Below, piece by piece: positions 1 to 10,500 of a stretch of DNA of 61,979 nucleotides. The translations under genes were made by a program, and so were the position numbers. The notes under the pieces were generated by a model. The model was given only the letters and a program-made list of their open reading frames with translations. It was not told the origin of the DNA and did no database searches. The stretch lies in assembly GCA_903945495.1 (NCBI GenBank), contig CAJAVU010000076.1:1-61979 (forward strand). The letters are read 5' to 3'. The stretch's first letter is position 1, and each line of letters starts with the position of its first letter. Source of the DNA: an uncultured Flavobacteriales bacterium (lineage in GTDB: Bacteria; Bacteroidota; Bacteroidia; Flavobacteriales_D; Crocinitomicaceae).

Positions 1-103
1 CACCAAGATTCGAAATCGTTTTTTGCTCTTCCATCATACTGATTACCGGATATTTCGAGTCTTCCGCAATTTCAGTTGTGTGTGCATCGGCGTATCCTAA
101 GAC
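1..103 (-). pseudogene. pyrG: CTP synthase fragment (glutamine amidotransferase domain), running off the window
   Basis: Read on the minus strand, this stretch encodes about 34 residues including VLGYADAHTTEIAED and YPVISMMEEQKTISNLG. These match the segment of CTP synthase (UTP + ATP + glutamine to CTP) that lies in the C-terminal amidotransferase domain, just before the family motif GGTMRLG, which would lie beyond position 1. The family match is from memory and was not searched. The homology stops abruptly at about 103. Further upstream, where the first ~430 residues of pyrG should be, there is instead a recombinase gene on the other strand. It is therefore a 5'-truncated pyrG, a rearrangement endpoint, or an assembly join. 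Confidence 0.6.
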
Positions 104-1157
104 GTGGACTCCGCCTCGAGGTTATACGAATATCAACAAGCATCACAAAGCGATTGATTGGAAAATTGAAGTCAATAAAGAAGGTGAATTATTGCGTGAA
201 GCTTTTAAATGGCGTTCAAAGAACATGTTTTCAAATGCTGAAATAACACGTAAGTTACAAAGTCTTGGAATGAAGATCGATGATCGCAGGTTACAAGAAA
301 TTTTTCGTAATCCATATTATTGTGGTGTTTTAACTACGAAAATGCTCCCAAATGAAGCGTTTGAGGGAAACCATGAAGCAATAGTTTCAAAAGAAGACTT
401 CCTCAAAATAAATAACAAAGAAATATCATATCATCCTAAAGAACATAAATGCGACAATGAAAATTTGCCACTAAAGAATTTTGTAAAATGTTCAACATGC
501 GGATTGCCTCTTACAGGTTTCCTAGTAAAGAAAAAAGATCTTTACTACTATCGATGTCGAACACTAACGTGTAAGTCTGTGAAAAGTGCTAAAAATCTAC
601 ATGGAGACTTTAATGATCTGTTACAAGATTTTCAACTTAATCCAAAATACATTTCTATAGTAAAAGAAATTATGATTGATGCATTAACTCAATCTACAAA
701 GGAGGATAAAGAAATGATTAAATTGCTAAAATCAAATCAAACCAAGATACAAAGCCAACTAAACAAAATTGAAGAACGATATGTCATTGGCGAATTAAGT
801 AATGAATTGTTTCAAAAATATTCTACCCAATTTAAAACTGAAATAGAACAAATCAATCAACAATTGAATCACAATAATATTTCGAGTTCAAACCTTGAAA
901 AAGGAATAAAAACTGCCTTAAAACTTTCACAAAACCTCAGTAAAACATGGGAAATGAGCAATTTGTTCGAAAAACAAAAACTTCATAATTTGATTTTTCC
1001 AGGCGGAATAGTCTATGACAAAAAAAATGACTCAGTTCAAACCAACGAAGTCAATTCAATCTTTAGCTTAATTCCTTATATATCAACGGATTTGAATAAA
1101 ATAAAAAGCGGAGATTCAATCAAAAATGACCAAATCTCCGCTAGAGTGACCTCGTAA
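78..1157 (+). pseudogene. Serine recombinase, N-terminally truncated (catalytic domain missing)
   Basis: The 359-residue frame carries the middle and C-terminal parts of a large serine recombinase. It begins at a typical WTPPRGYTN motif (from base ~105) and continues with the Recombinase domain (about residues 30-120), including LQEIFRNPYYCGVL. A zinc-ribbon follows (CSTCGLPLTG then CRTLTC, about residues 138-165), and then a coiled coil (about 225-300). The catalytic resolvase domain with its nucleophilic serine, normally the first ~140 residues, is absent: upstream bases are antisense to pyrG, although the frame stays open to the window edge. The GTG at 78 is only a formal start. The last codons overlap the 3' end of tRNA-Arg. 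As it stands the product cannot catalyse recombination. Confidence 0.75.
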
Positions 1158-1220
1158 GGATTCAAACCTTAAACCTCTACAGCCGTAATGTAGTGCTCTA
1201 TTCAGTTGAGCTACGAAGCC
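1147..1220 (-). tRNA. tRNA-Arg (anticodon ACG)
   Basis: The minus strand folds as a standard cloverleaf. The acceptor stem GGCTTCG pairs with CGAGGTC (with G-T pairs). The D stem is GCTC/GAGC. The anticodon stem CTACA/TGTAG carries loop TTACGGC, giving anticodon ACG. The variable loop has five bases, and the T arm is TAAGG/CCTTA with loop TTTGAAT. CCA is not encoded. The anticodon reads CGN arginine codons, normally after deamination of A34 to inosine. The 3' end (1147-1157) overlaps the end of the truncated serine recombinase reading frame. A full promoter lies about 35 bases upstream. Confidence 0.93.
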
Positions 1221-1254
1221 TTTTTGCATCGGTATTACTACCGTATTGCGGGTG

Positions 1255-1286
1255 CAAATATAAGTCGTTTTTTTTGTTTTTACAAA
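1255..1286 (-). promoter_or_regulatory. Bacteroidota-type promoter for tRNA-Arg
   Basis: On the minus strand, TTTG (complement of 1283-1286) is followed after exactly 20 bases by TATATTTG (complement of 1255-1262). This matches the -33 (TTTG) and -7 (TAnnTTTG) consensus of the Bacteroidota primary sigma factor. The predicted start lies about 28 bases before the mature tRNA 5' end. Confidence 0.75.
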
Positions 1287-1299
1287 GAAAAAAATAAAA

Positions 1300-1569
1300 T
1301 TATTCTATTGTAGCGCTTATTCCTCTGTCTAACAAGGCTGTACACATTGGTTCTAAGCGTTCATATTCACCTCTTTTTACCTGACACTTGCCATTGTGGT
1401 GAATAATCCATGTGCATTGTTCTGCTTGAATTGGGTTGTGATCACATACTTTTACTAAAGCTTCGATAACCGTATCAAAAGTATTTACATCGTCATTGTA
1501 AACTATTAAGTCTTTTTGATCCACCAATGCCTCTAAAACCAACTCATCAAATTCTACTTCTGTTAACAT
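1300..1569 (-). CDS. clpS: ATP-dependent Clp protease adaptor ClpS
   Basis: An 89-residue protein with the ClpS fold signature: LIVYNDDVNTFDTVIEAL near residues 21-38, then CDHNPIQAEQC and the GKC-VK-GEYERL-P pattern, ending in a short C-terminal helix. ClpS binds the N-terminal domain of ClpA/ClpC-type unfoldases and delivers N-degron substrates in the cytoplasm. Length is normal for the family. It is the last gene of the long minus-strand array, starting 22 bases after the stop of the 3125-residue protein, so it is probably cotranscribed with it. No ClpA/ClpC gene is in the window. Confidence 0.9.
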   Translation of the reverse strand: MLTEVEFDELVLEALVDQKDLIVYNDDVNTFDTVIEALVKVCDHNPIQAEQCTWIIHHNGKCQVKRGEYERLEPMCTALLDRGISATIE

Positions 1570-1591
1570 CTAACTCTATTTTTTATTATTG

Positions 1592-4500
1592 TTATTCTTG
1601 AATTCGTTCTTCTCTAAATGGAATTGCAAACTCATTTAATTTATTCTCTAATTCTGGTAATTTCTCATCTGAAACTCTTGAAATTCTTAATTCAATTGTA
1701 TCTTCTGTTTGTTTCATTTCTCTTCTGAAATTGTAACGCAACAACCAATCTGTGAAATCACCAGGTAAACTTGTTGATGCAAAGGTAGCAATTACAGTAA
1801 CTCCTGGCTCATCACCTTCATCCAAAGTTATCAACGTGTCAACATCATTTCTGAATGCATAAACATCAGGCAATTCATCCTTACTACTCGCAACGGTCGA
1901 TTTGACAGTTTTATCCGTTTCATCATAATAAAAGCTTCCATGTGCATTGTATCGATTCAAGACTTCACGTGGGAATTCATCAAACGTTTTCTTTGTAACA
2001 ATTTGATAACGATTAAATTCTACAACGGTTGTTTCTTCAATTACTTCTTCAGTTGTTACTGCAGGCGTTACTCCTACAACTTCTTTTGGAGTCTCAACGA
2101 CAGGTGTCGCTTTTAGTTGATTCAACTCTAAAACACCATTTCCTTGATCTTCTAACAATTTCAACGCATCAGCAATCGGAATGCGTTCACCTTTGTAATA
2201 GGCTGTAATAAATGCATCTTTTATTCCACGATCAATTGCATCTTGTTTTTTCGGACGAGCCTCTTCAACCGTATTAAACATTCCAGTTGTGTAACGTATT
2301 TGTCCATTTACTAAGCGTAAAGTATTTAATGGTTCTATTCCATTCAATGTATTTGCTGCAACGGGACGATTAAACGCTCCCACTTGAACAGTAAAGAACA
2401 AGCCTAAGTGTTTTTCAATCGGTTCAGCTTTAACAGCTCCAGGAGCTTTATTATAGGTTAATGGATCAACCTTTACCAATTTGGTTGTGTCACCCAAGCC
2501 CATTTTTTCAGCTGTGTTTGTTGCCACCTCCAACACTAATTCATTTTCTCCTTTGGCAACACATTGTCCATTTGCTTCTAAAATACGCGCCTCAGCCAAG
2601 GTAATTCGCTTACCATCACAATAGGCAACGGCAAATGCATCGTTATAGCCTAACTGCTTGATTTGATCACGCGCTTCAACCACTTTCTTCGAATTGTTGA
2701 AATATCCAGCCATGTAGCGCGTAATTCCATTGTTCAATTTCTCACCAGAAACCGGGTTGAATTTGTTGAATAGATTTTGAGGAATTGGTTTAGCAAAAGC
2801 GCCAATTTGAACACGATACACAAGTCCAGTTGGCGTTTTCACATCAACAGGAATTGGATTGGTTGTTGAGTAAGTGTCTGCTTCTTTTATAGTTAAACCA
2901 TTTGCAGGCATTGGGACCAAAGCAGCCACAATCGCCATTCGTTGGATTGGCTCAATTCCACGTTTAACCAAATTTTGCATTTTCATAGCTTTTTCAGTAT
3001 TCGTTGGTAAAGCAGCATTTGCTTCTACTTGCTTACTATCCAATTCTTCTTTCAACTGAACACGTGTAGCTTCTAATTGTTTAATAGTAGTTACATTTTG
3101 CTCCAAGGATTGCTTGTTTTCATCTGACGGATCCTCAAGCACTTTGGAAGCTAGTTGTTTCGTTTGATTCTTTTCTTGAAGAATTTGTGCATCTAATTTA
3201 GTAATTTGTTTTTCAATTTCCAATGCAGCGTTTGCTTTCTCCTGGTAATTTTTATATCCTTCAGTAGCGGCAATCTCTCGCTCTTCATTGTACGAAACAG
3301 CTGTTTCCATTGCCAAAGGACTGATTGTTTCAGGAAGTTTATCCTCTTTCGCTAAAACATTGTTCACTTCTTCTAATTGTTTTTGAACTAATGAACGTTC
3401 CTCAACTTTCTGATTTTTCTCAGTTTGAAGATTCATTAAATCTTTTCCTTTTGCTGAAGCAATTTGTTGGTCCAATGTTTGAATTTCACGTGTTAACTCT
3501 CCTACCAGAATCGTATAACGTCGTTGTTTTTTCTCTAAATCAGCTTTTGTTTCAAGACTTTCAATTCCTTTTTCTTCTTCAAGTGCTTGAAGTTTATTTT
3601 CTACCAATGTAGCTTGAACAATATCATTTGCCTGTTCTTGTTTTTCAAGTGCTTTATTCAATAAATAGTTTTTCTCAACTGGATTTTTTGTAGAATTTGC
3701 ATCTTCTATTAATGTTGCTGCCTCTTTGTTCAATTCTTTTTGTTGAGCCAAGGCTACACGAGAATTCGTTTGCGCTGTTTCATTAATCTTCGCATCGTCT
3801 TTCAATTGAGATTCAGATTCCGTTGATTGCTGTTTATTGTCTGCAATCTCTTCCGTCATTAATTTGTTTTCCTGAACCGTTTTTTGCGTCTCAACTTGCG
3901 TTAACTCTTTTTGAAGCGATTGTTTTTCTTTCGCACTCAAATTCTCATTTGCTAATTCCTTTTGTAGTGAAGCAGATTTCTCATTCAATTGATTCAACTC
4001 AGGATCATCATATCGTTGATCTTCTGTCGTTCCAAAAGCTGCGATTTTCTCCAATTCACCAATGGATATTTTTGCCTTGCGTAGTTTTTTCTGAACGTGT
4101 GTCAATTCATCTTTTAAATAAAGTACTTCTTTTTGAGAAGCTTCATCTGATGGATTCGATTTCAATACAGTTTCTTTTTCAGCAATGCGCTCTTTCAAGG
4201 CTGTTTCATAACGTTCAAGAACAACTACTTGCTCTTTTATTTCATTCAATTCACTTGGTTCCGCATTTACAACAGATGCATTTTCTTGTAACACATCCTC
4301 ACGCAAATTTGATTGATATGACTCTTGTTCTTCTAGGTCAATAGAAATGTTCGAAGGCGAAGTTATTCCACCACTCACACGTTCTTTACTTGCGGACAAT
4401 TCTTCCTTCAAGGCGGTGTTTTGCGCTTCTAAAACTGGATTCTCCTTTTTCGCTAAAGCTTTATCATTTGTAGCAATTTGCGTTTCAATTTTTGTTTGAT

Positions 4501-7500
4501 GCGCCTCTTCTCTTGCAACTAAATCCGCTTGTTTTGTTTCAGAAGTTGAAGTAGTTAATTTTTCAATATCAGTAGAATATGTTGGGTCAACTTTCGCCAA
4601 GGTTGCTTCTTTTTGCGCTTCAACTGCACGGGTTGCTTTTTGATTTTCTAGTGTTTCAATTGTAGATTTTTGATCGTCAATTAATGCTTTAACCGCTGCA
4701 AGTTTTTCTTTTAACTCAACAGAAGTTGGATCCTTAGCTAAGGCCTTTTCAATTGTCTTTTCCTCAGCAGTTAACTTCGTTAGCAATTCATTTTCCAATT
4801 TCAAACTTGCATCAATCTTCCTCGTTTCTTCTAATTTAGAAACTGCCAACGTTTCTTTCTTTGATTCGTAATCTGGATACACTTCACTGATTACTTTTTC
4901 TTTCTCTGCTTCAGAAACGGTTGTTTGACTTGATGCATCAGATGATTTAATTTCTTCAATTCTTGCTTCAGAATCAGTTTCTAATGCTTCGACTACAGCC
5001 AAACGATCTTTCACTTGTGTATTTGAAGGATTACTTGCCAACTCTTCTTTCAAAGTGATTTTCTCGGTTGAAATACGCTCACCCAATTCATTTTCAACTG
5101 ACAGAATTGCATCTTTTTTCTCTTCGACAGAAAGCGAAGAATTGTTCTCAATTTCTTTTACCGACGTTGCATAATCAGGCATTAATTCAGCTTGAACGGC
5201 TTCCTTCTCTGCTTCTGAAACTTGGGCAGTTGAAGTCGTTCCAGAAAGTTGATTTTCACGTTCTTCAATTCTATTCTCTGCATCCGTAATAAGTACTTTC
5301 AAGGTAGCAACCGTTTGCTGTTTCTCTTTATTTGTTGGATCTTTTTCTAACTCTTTTTCTGCCTGAACTAGCGCTTTTTCCAATTTACCTTTCAAGACAA
5401 CATCACGCTCATTCAAGTCTTTCAACTTTTTCTCTTCGCTTGAAACGTTGTTTTCAAGATCTTGTACATCTTTATCATACGATTCGTCGACTGAATTGAG
5501 CATTTTCGCTTTCTCTGAAGTTGAAATACTCGCAACTCCACCAGAATTGATTTCTTTTTGTCGTGCTTCTATTTTCGCTTCTAATTCCTTTTCAATAACT
5601 TTTAATACACGGTATTCATCTTGTAAATTCGTGTTCGATGGTTCCTCATTCAAGGCATCTTCTAGCTGTTCAATTCGATCGTAAACCGCTGCTACCAATT
5701 TCTGATCTTCCGTTTGTAAGGCTTCCAATTTTTCAAGCTCTGTCAAATTCGAATTCGCTTGAATGTCGCTTATCTCTTTAGCGTATTCCGGACGTAAGGA
5801 TTCAATTTCTTTGTTCTTTTCATCACTAGAAGCACTATAGTTCTTTTCAACCTCTGTGCCTGTTGAATTCAATTCCTCAATTCGTTCTTCAGTTTCTTTT
5901 TTAACTTGATTTAAAACGGCCAAATCGCGTTTCAATTGAACATTCGATGGATCATTTTTAAGAGCCGTTTGTTTAACTGTAATCGCTTCATCAATTGATT
6001 CCACTAAATCATTTTCGAGTGCTAATTCAGCATCCACTTTTTCCTCTTTCGACAAATCACCATTTGAAGCGATTTGTTCTTTTTCGCTTGCGTACGTTGG
6101 AAGTGCATTTGCAATAGTTGTTGCCTTTTCTTCTTCTGAAATTGCAGCAATTGAAGTCCCATTTTTAACAGCATCAATAGATTCATTTAACGATGAAATG
6201 CGGTTTTCTGTATCTTTTCTTAATTGCTGCGCAACGGTTAATTGTGTTTTCAATTCCGCATTTGAAGGATCTTTTGCTAGTGCTTTTTGCAATTTGGTTT
6301 CTTCAGTTTTCAGTTTTGTAAGTAACGTCTCCTCAACTTTCAATTCAGCACTTAGCTTCTCAACTTCAGGCTTATCACTGGTCTGCGCTTCTTCAATCTT
6401 TTTATCGTATGTTGGATCCAATTGCGCACGTAAATTCACTTTCTTTTCTGTAAGCACCTCATCCGACAAATCGATTGTTGTTTGACTAGCCATTAATTGT
6501 TCGCGTTCCTCTACTCTCGATTCTACAAGCGTTTTCAATTCTGTCAACGATTCTTTTTCCTGAAGCAATGTTTCATTTGTAGGATCTTTTTTCAGAGATT
6601 TTTCAATCGCTGTTTGACGTTCATCAATTGTCGTCAAGAGTTCTTTATCCAACTTCTGATAAGCCGCTTCCTTTTCATTTTCAGTCAATGACTCATTCGA
6701 CGCAATTTTTTCAACATCTTTCGTATATGTTGGATCAAGCGAATTAATCAATTGTTCGTTCTGACTTGAAGCAACTGTATTTCCAGCATTCAATTCAGCT
6801 TTACGTTGTTCAATCGCTGCTTCTTTCTCAGCTTTAATTTGATTTAAGGCTGTTTCTTTAGCTTGTACAGCTTTGTTACTTGGATCCTTTGCTAATTGTG
6901 TTTTTACAGAAGCTAATTCCTTGTCCACCGAAGTCAATAATGTTTCGTCTTCCTTGTTCAAAGCATTTAATTTCTCATCATCCGATAAAGTTGAACTTGT
7001 CAGAATTTCATTCGTTTTTTCTTCATACGATGGATTCAATTGCGCAATCACTTCTTTTGTTGAAACAGTACTAGCAACCGTATTTCCAGCATTCAATTCT
7101 GCTTTACGCTGTTCAATCGCTGCTTCTTTCTCTGCTTTGATTTGATTTAAGACTGTTTCTTTTTCTTGAAGCGCTTTGTTCTCAGGATCTTTCTTCAATT
7201 GCTTTTGAACACTTGTCAATTCTGTTTTTACATTAGCAAGCAAGGCTTCATCTTCTTTGTTCAGAGCCGTTAATTTCTCATCATCCGACAACGTCGAACT
7301 TGTCAGAATCTCATTTGTTTTCTCTTCATACGAAGGATTCAATTGAGCAATCACTTCTTTCGTTGAAGTCGTTCCAGCAACTGTATTTCCAGCATTCAAT
7401 TCTGCTTTGCGCTGTTCAATCGCAGCCTCTTTATCAGCTTTAATTTGATTTAACGCTGATTCTTTCGCTAGTAATGCTTTATTGTTTGGATCTTTTGCTA

Positions 7501-10500
7501 TTTGTGTTTTTACAGAACCGATTTCTTTATCCACTGAAGTAACCAACGTTTCGTCTTCCTTGTTCAAGGCCGTTAATTTCTCATCATCCGATAACGTCGA
7601 ACTTGTCAGAATCTCATTTGTTTTTTCTTCATACGATGGATTCAATTGAGCAATCACTTCTTTTGTTGAAACAGTACTAACAACCGTATTTCCAGCGTTC
7701 AATTCTGCTTTGCGCTGTTCAATAGCAGCCTCTTTATCAGCTTTAATTTGATTTAACGCTGATTCCTTCGCTAGTAATGCTTTGTTACTTGGATCTTTTG
7801 CTAATTGCGTTTTCACAGAAGCGATTTCCTTATCCACTGAAGCAACCAATGTTTGGTCTTCCTTGTTCAAGGCCGTTAATTTCTCATCATCCGATAATGT
7901 CGAACTTGTCAGAATTTCATTCGTTTTTTCTTCATACGAAGGATTCAATTGCGCAATACGTTCTTTTGGAGTAATCGCCAATTGTTTTTGTTCCAACGCT
8001 TTGTCGCGGGTTGCAATTGAGCTTTCTGTAGCCGACTTAATCTGTGTTAGGTTAGCTTCTTTCTCTTTCAATTTCGCGTTCGAAGGGTCTGCAGCCAATT
8101 GTTTTTTAACCGATGTCAGTTCTTTATCGACCGAAGAAACAAGTTTTTCATCTTCAGCATTCAAAGCAGTCAACTTCTCTTCTTCCGATAAATTAGGATT
8201 CGACTCAACTGCTTTCTTGTTATCCGTATAACCTGGTTCAAGTGCATTAACAAGTATTTCAGGATCATTCGAACCATTTTGACTCAATAAATTCTCTACT
8301 AATTTTTCGTGTTTCGCAACCTGTTCTTCAATTTCTTGTTTGTACGTTAACAAAGAAGCTTTCTCATTATTGAGTTGCTCATTTGTTTTGTCGTTTTCAC
8401 GTAATTTTTCAATTTCTTCTAAGCGGTTATCTAATTGTTTAATTGCATTTCGCTCATTGGATAATAACTTATAGATTTTATCTTCTTTCGATAAAGATGG
8501 ATCATCTTGAATTCCCTTGGTAGAGGATTTATAATCACTGTAAATATTTTGAGCACGCAAACCAGAGCTTACAACAATTCGGTCTTTTAACGTTGGATCC
8601 TTTTTCTCCAACTCATTGATTTGTTGCGTTACGTATGCCGTTAACGTATTGGAATTGGTTTTTTCTGTTTCAGCAATTGCTTTCGTCGCTTGCTCTTTCG
8701 TTACAGAAGCAACGGATTTATTTGAAATAGCATCTTGAAGAATTTCGATTTGTTGATTCACTTGGTATTTCTCCAATGATTTTTTATCAATTGAACGTTG
8801 CAAATTATCACGTTCCTCTTTAATTATTACAATTTCATTTTGTTTTTCAGCTATTTTTTGTTCAATGGCAGGAACATCCTTTTTCTTCGCAGTGTATATA
8901 CTATTTTGAAGTGTATTGATCTCAATTTCATTGTTAGAGAGATCTTTACTGTAAGCATCTACTTTGTCTTTCAGTTTCGACATTTCGTCATCTAACCTAA
9001 CAACTTTATCAACCAAATTCTGAATTAAATCTGTCGACTTGTCGTTCATTACATCTTTCAGTAAATCCTTGTTATCAACAACTAATTGGATGGCTTCTTT
9101 TTCTTTGCCACTTTCATACAATTGATTGAATTGCTTGCTCAATTCCTGCATTTTCTGTTGATCTGAGCCACTAGAAGAAGTCGACAAAACTCCTTTAATA
9201 GAATCATTTAATCGCACTAAACTTTTCGAATATTGTTTTAATTCTTGCTGTTTATTGATCATGCGTTCCGCTTCCTTCAGCGCAACATACTTTGCATCTG
9301 TTTGAGTAGTACTGTTTGCTTCTGCAACCTTACTTTTTATTTGTTCCTCTAATTGAACAAATTCATTCGCATTTTCAACAACAAGGTTATTGATATTATT
9401 CCCAATATTATTGATTAAGTTTTTGTTTTCATTACCTCGCTGAACTTGTTTTTGCAAGATGTCTCCAAGTTCATTTGTATTCAAGTCTCCTAAGCCGATT
9501 TCACTAAGTACTTCTTTGTTTTTTTGATCTTGTTCAAGTTCGTTTAAATCAAATTCATTCACATTTATATTCAACTCTGAACGCATTTTAATTACTTCTG
9601 CAATAACTGCTTGCGGATCTTCCACATCTTCATCAAACAGGTTGAGAATCTTAACAATTTCTTTTCCTCCTTCTGTTGTATGAATAATTTTCTGTTTGAG
9701 TGGCTTAAATTCTTTCAAGAAAGGAATCGAAACAATGGACCTGAATTCCTGACTGCTTCCCTCTATTGTCATGATGTATTCATACTTCCCTCCTTTTGGG
9801 AAGGTAATTAAATAAACAGCTTTATCATTTGAGTTGAATTTACCAACCGATTCACCATTGGAATAATCCTTGATCTCAAAGTTGATTTTCTTGATTTTCG
9901 GATCCACTTCAGAAACGAAATTTCCTTTTACTACGGCTAATTGAATTGGAACACGATCCACCTTAACTCTATAAACGAACAATTTGCCATCCTGACTTTG
10001 ACGTGCAGAGGCAAAATAAGCTTCCTTATTTAAGGAATCGACAACATAGAACATATCATCGTCGGGTGATGAGATTGCAAAGTCCATGTTTTCAGGTGGA
10101 CCATACGAATTTGTTTCTGGATCGTATTTACTTCGGAAGACATCGAAACCTCCCATGGAATTATGGCCCTTCGATGAGAAATACAAATAGTTTCCATCAG
10201 GATGCATGTACGGAAAATCTTCGTCGAATGGCGTATTCACATTCCCAGGAATTGGCTGAGGCATCCCCCAAGTTCCATCCGGTAATTTTCGACGAACGTA
10301 AATATCTTTTCCATTCGTTCCATTTTCACCATAACTTGAATAGTAAATCACGGATGGATTCTGAGGGAAATGAATTAATGGTGTATGATTATTTTTCTTG
10401 TCTAATTTCGTTTGAAACTCAGCCGTAACCAATAAATTACCGCCAATATCTTTCAAATCATAAATTCGGAAAAACTTATCAATTGTAATTTCCTTTTTGT

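Noticed and set aside
7782-8231. Plus-strand frame of 149 codons opposite the giant protein (and similar Ser/Phe-rich frames in 3800-8200)
   Set aside because: These are antisense shadows of the Glu/Lys-rich coiled-coil codons, recur with each 303-bp unit, and lack any family signal.
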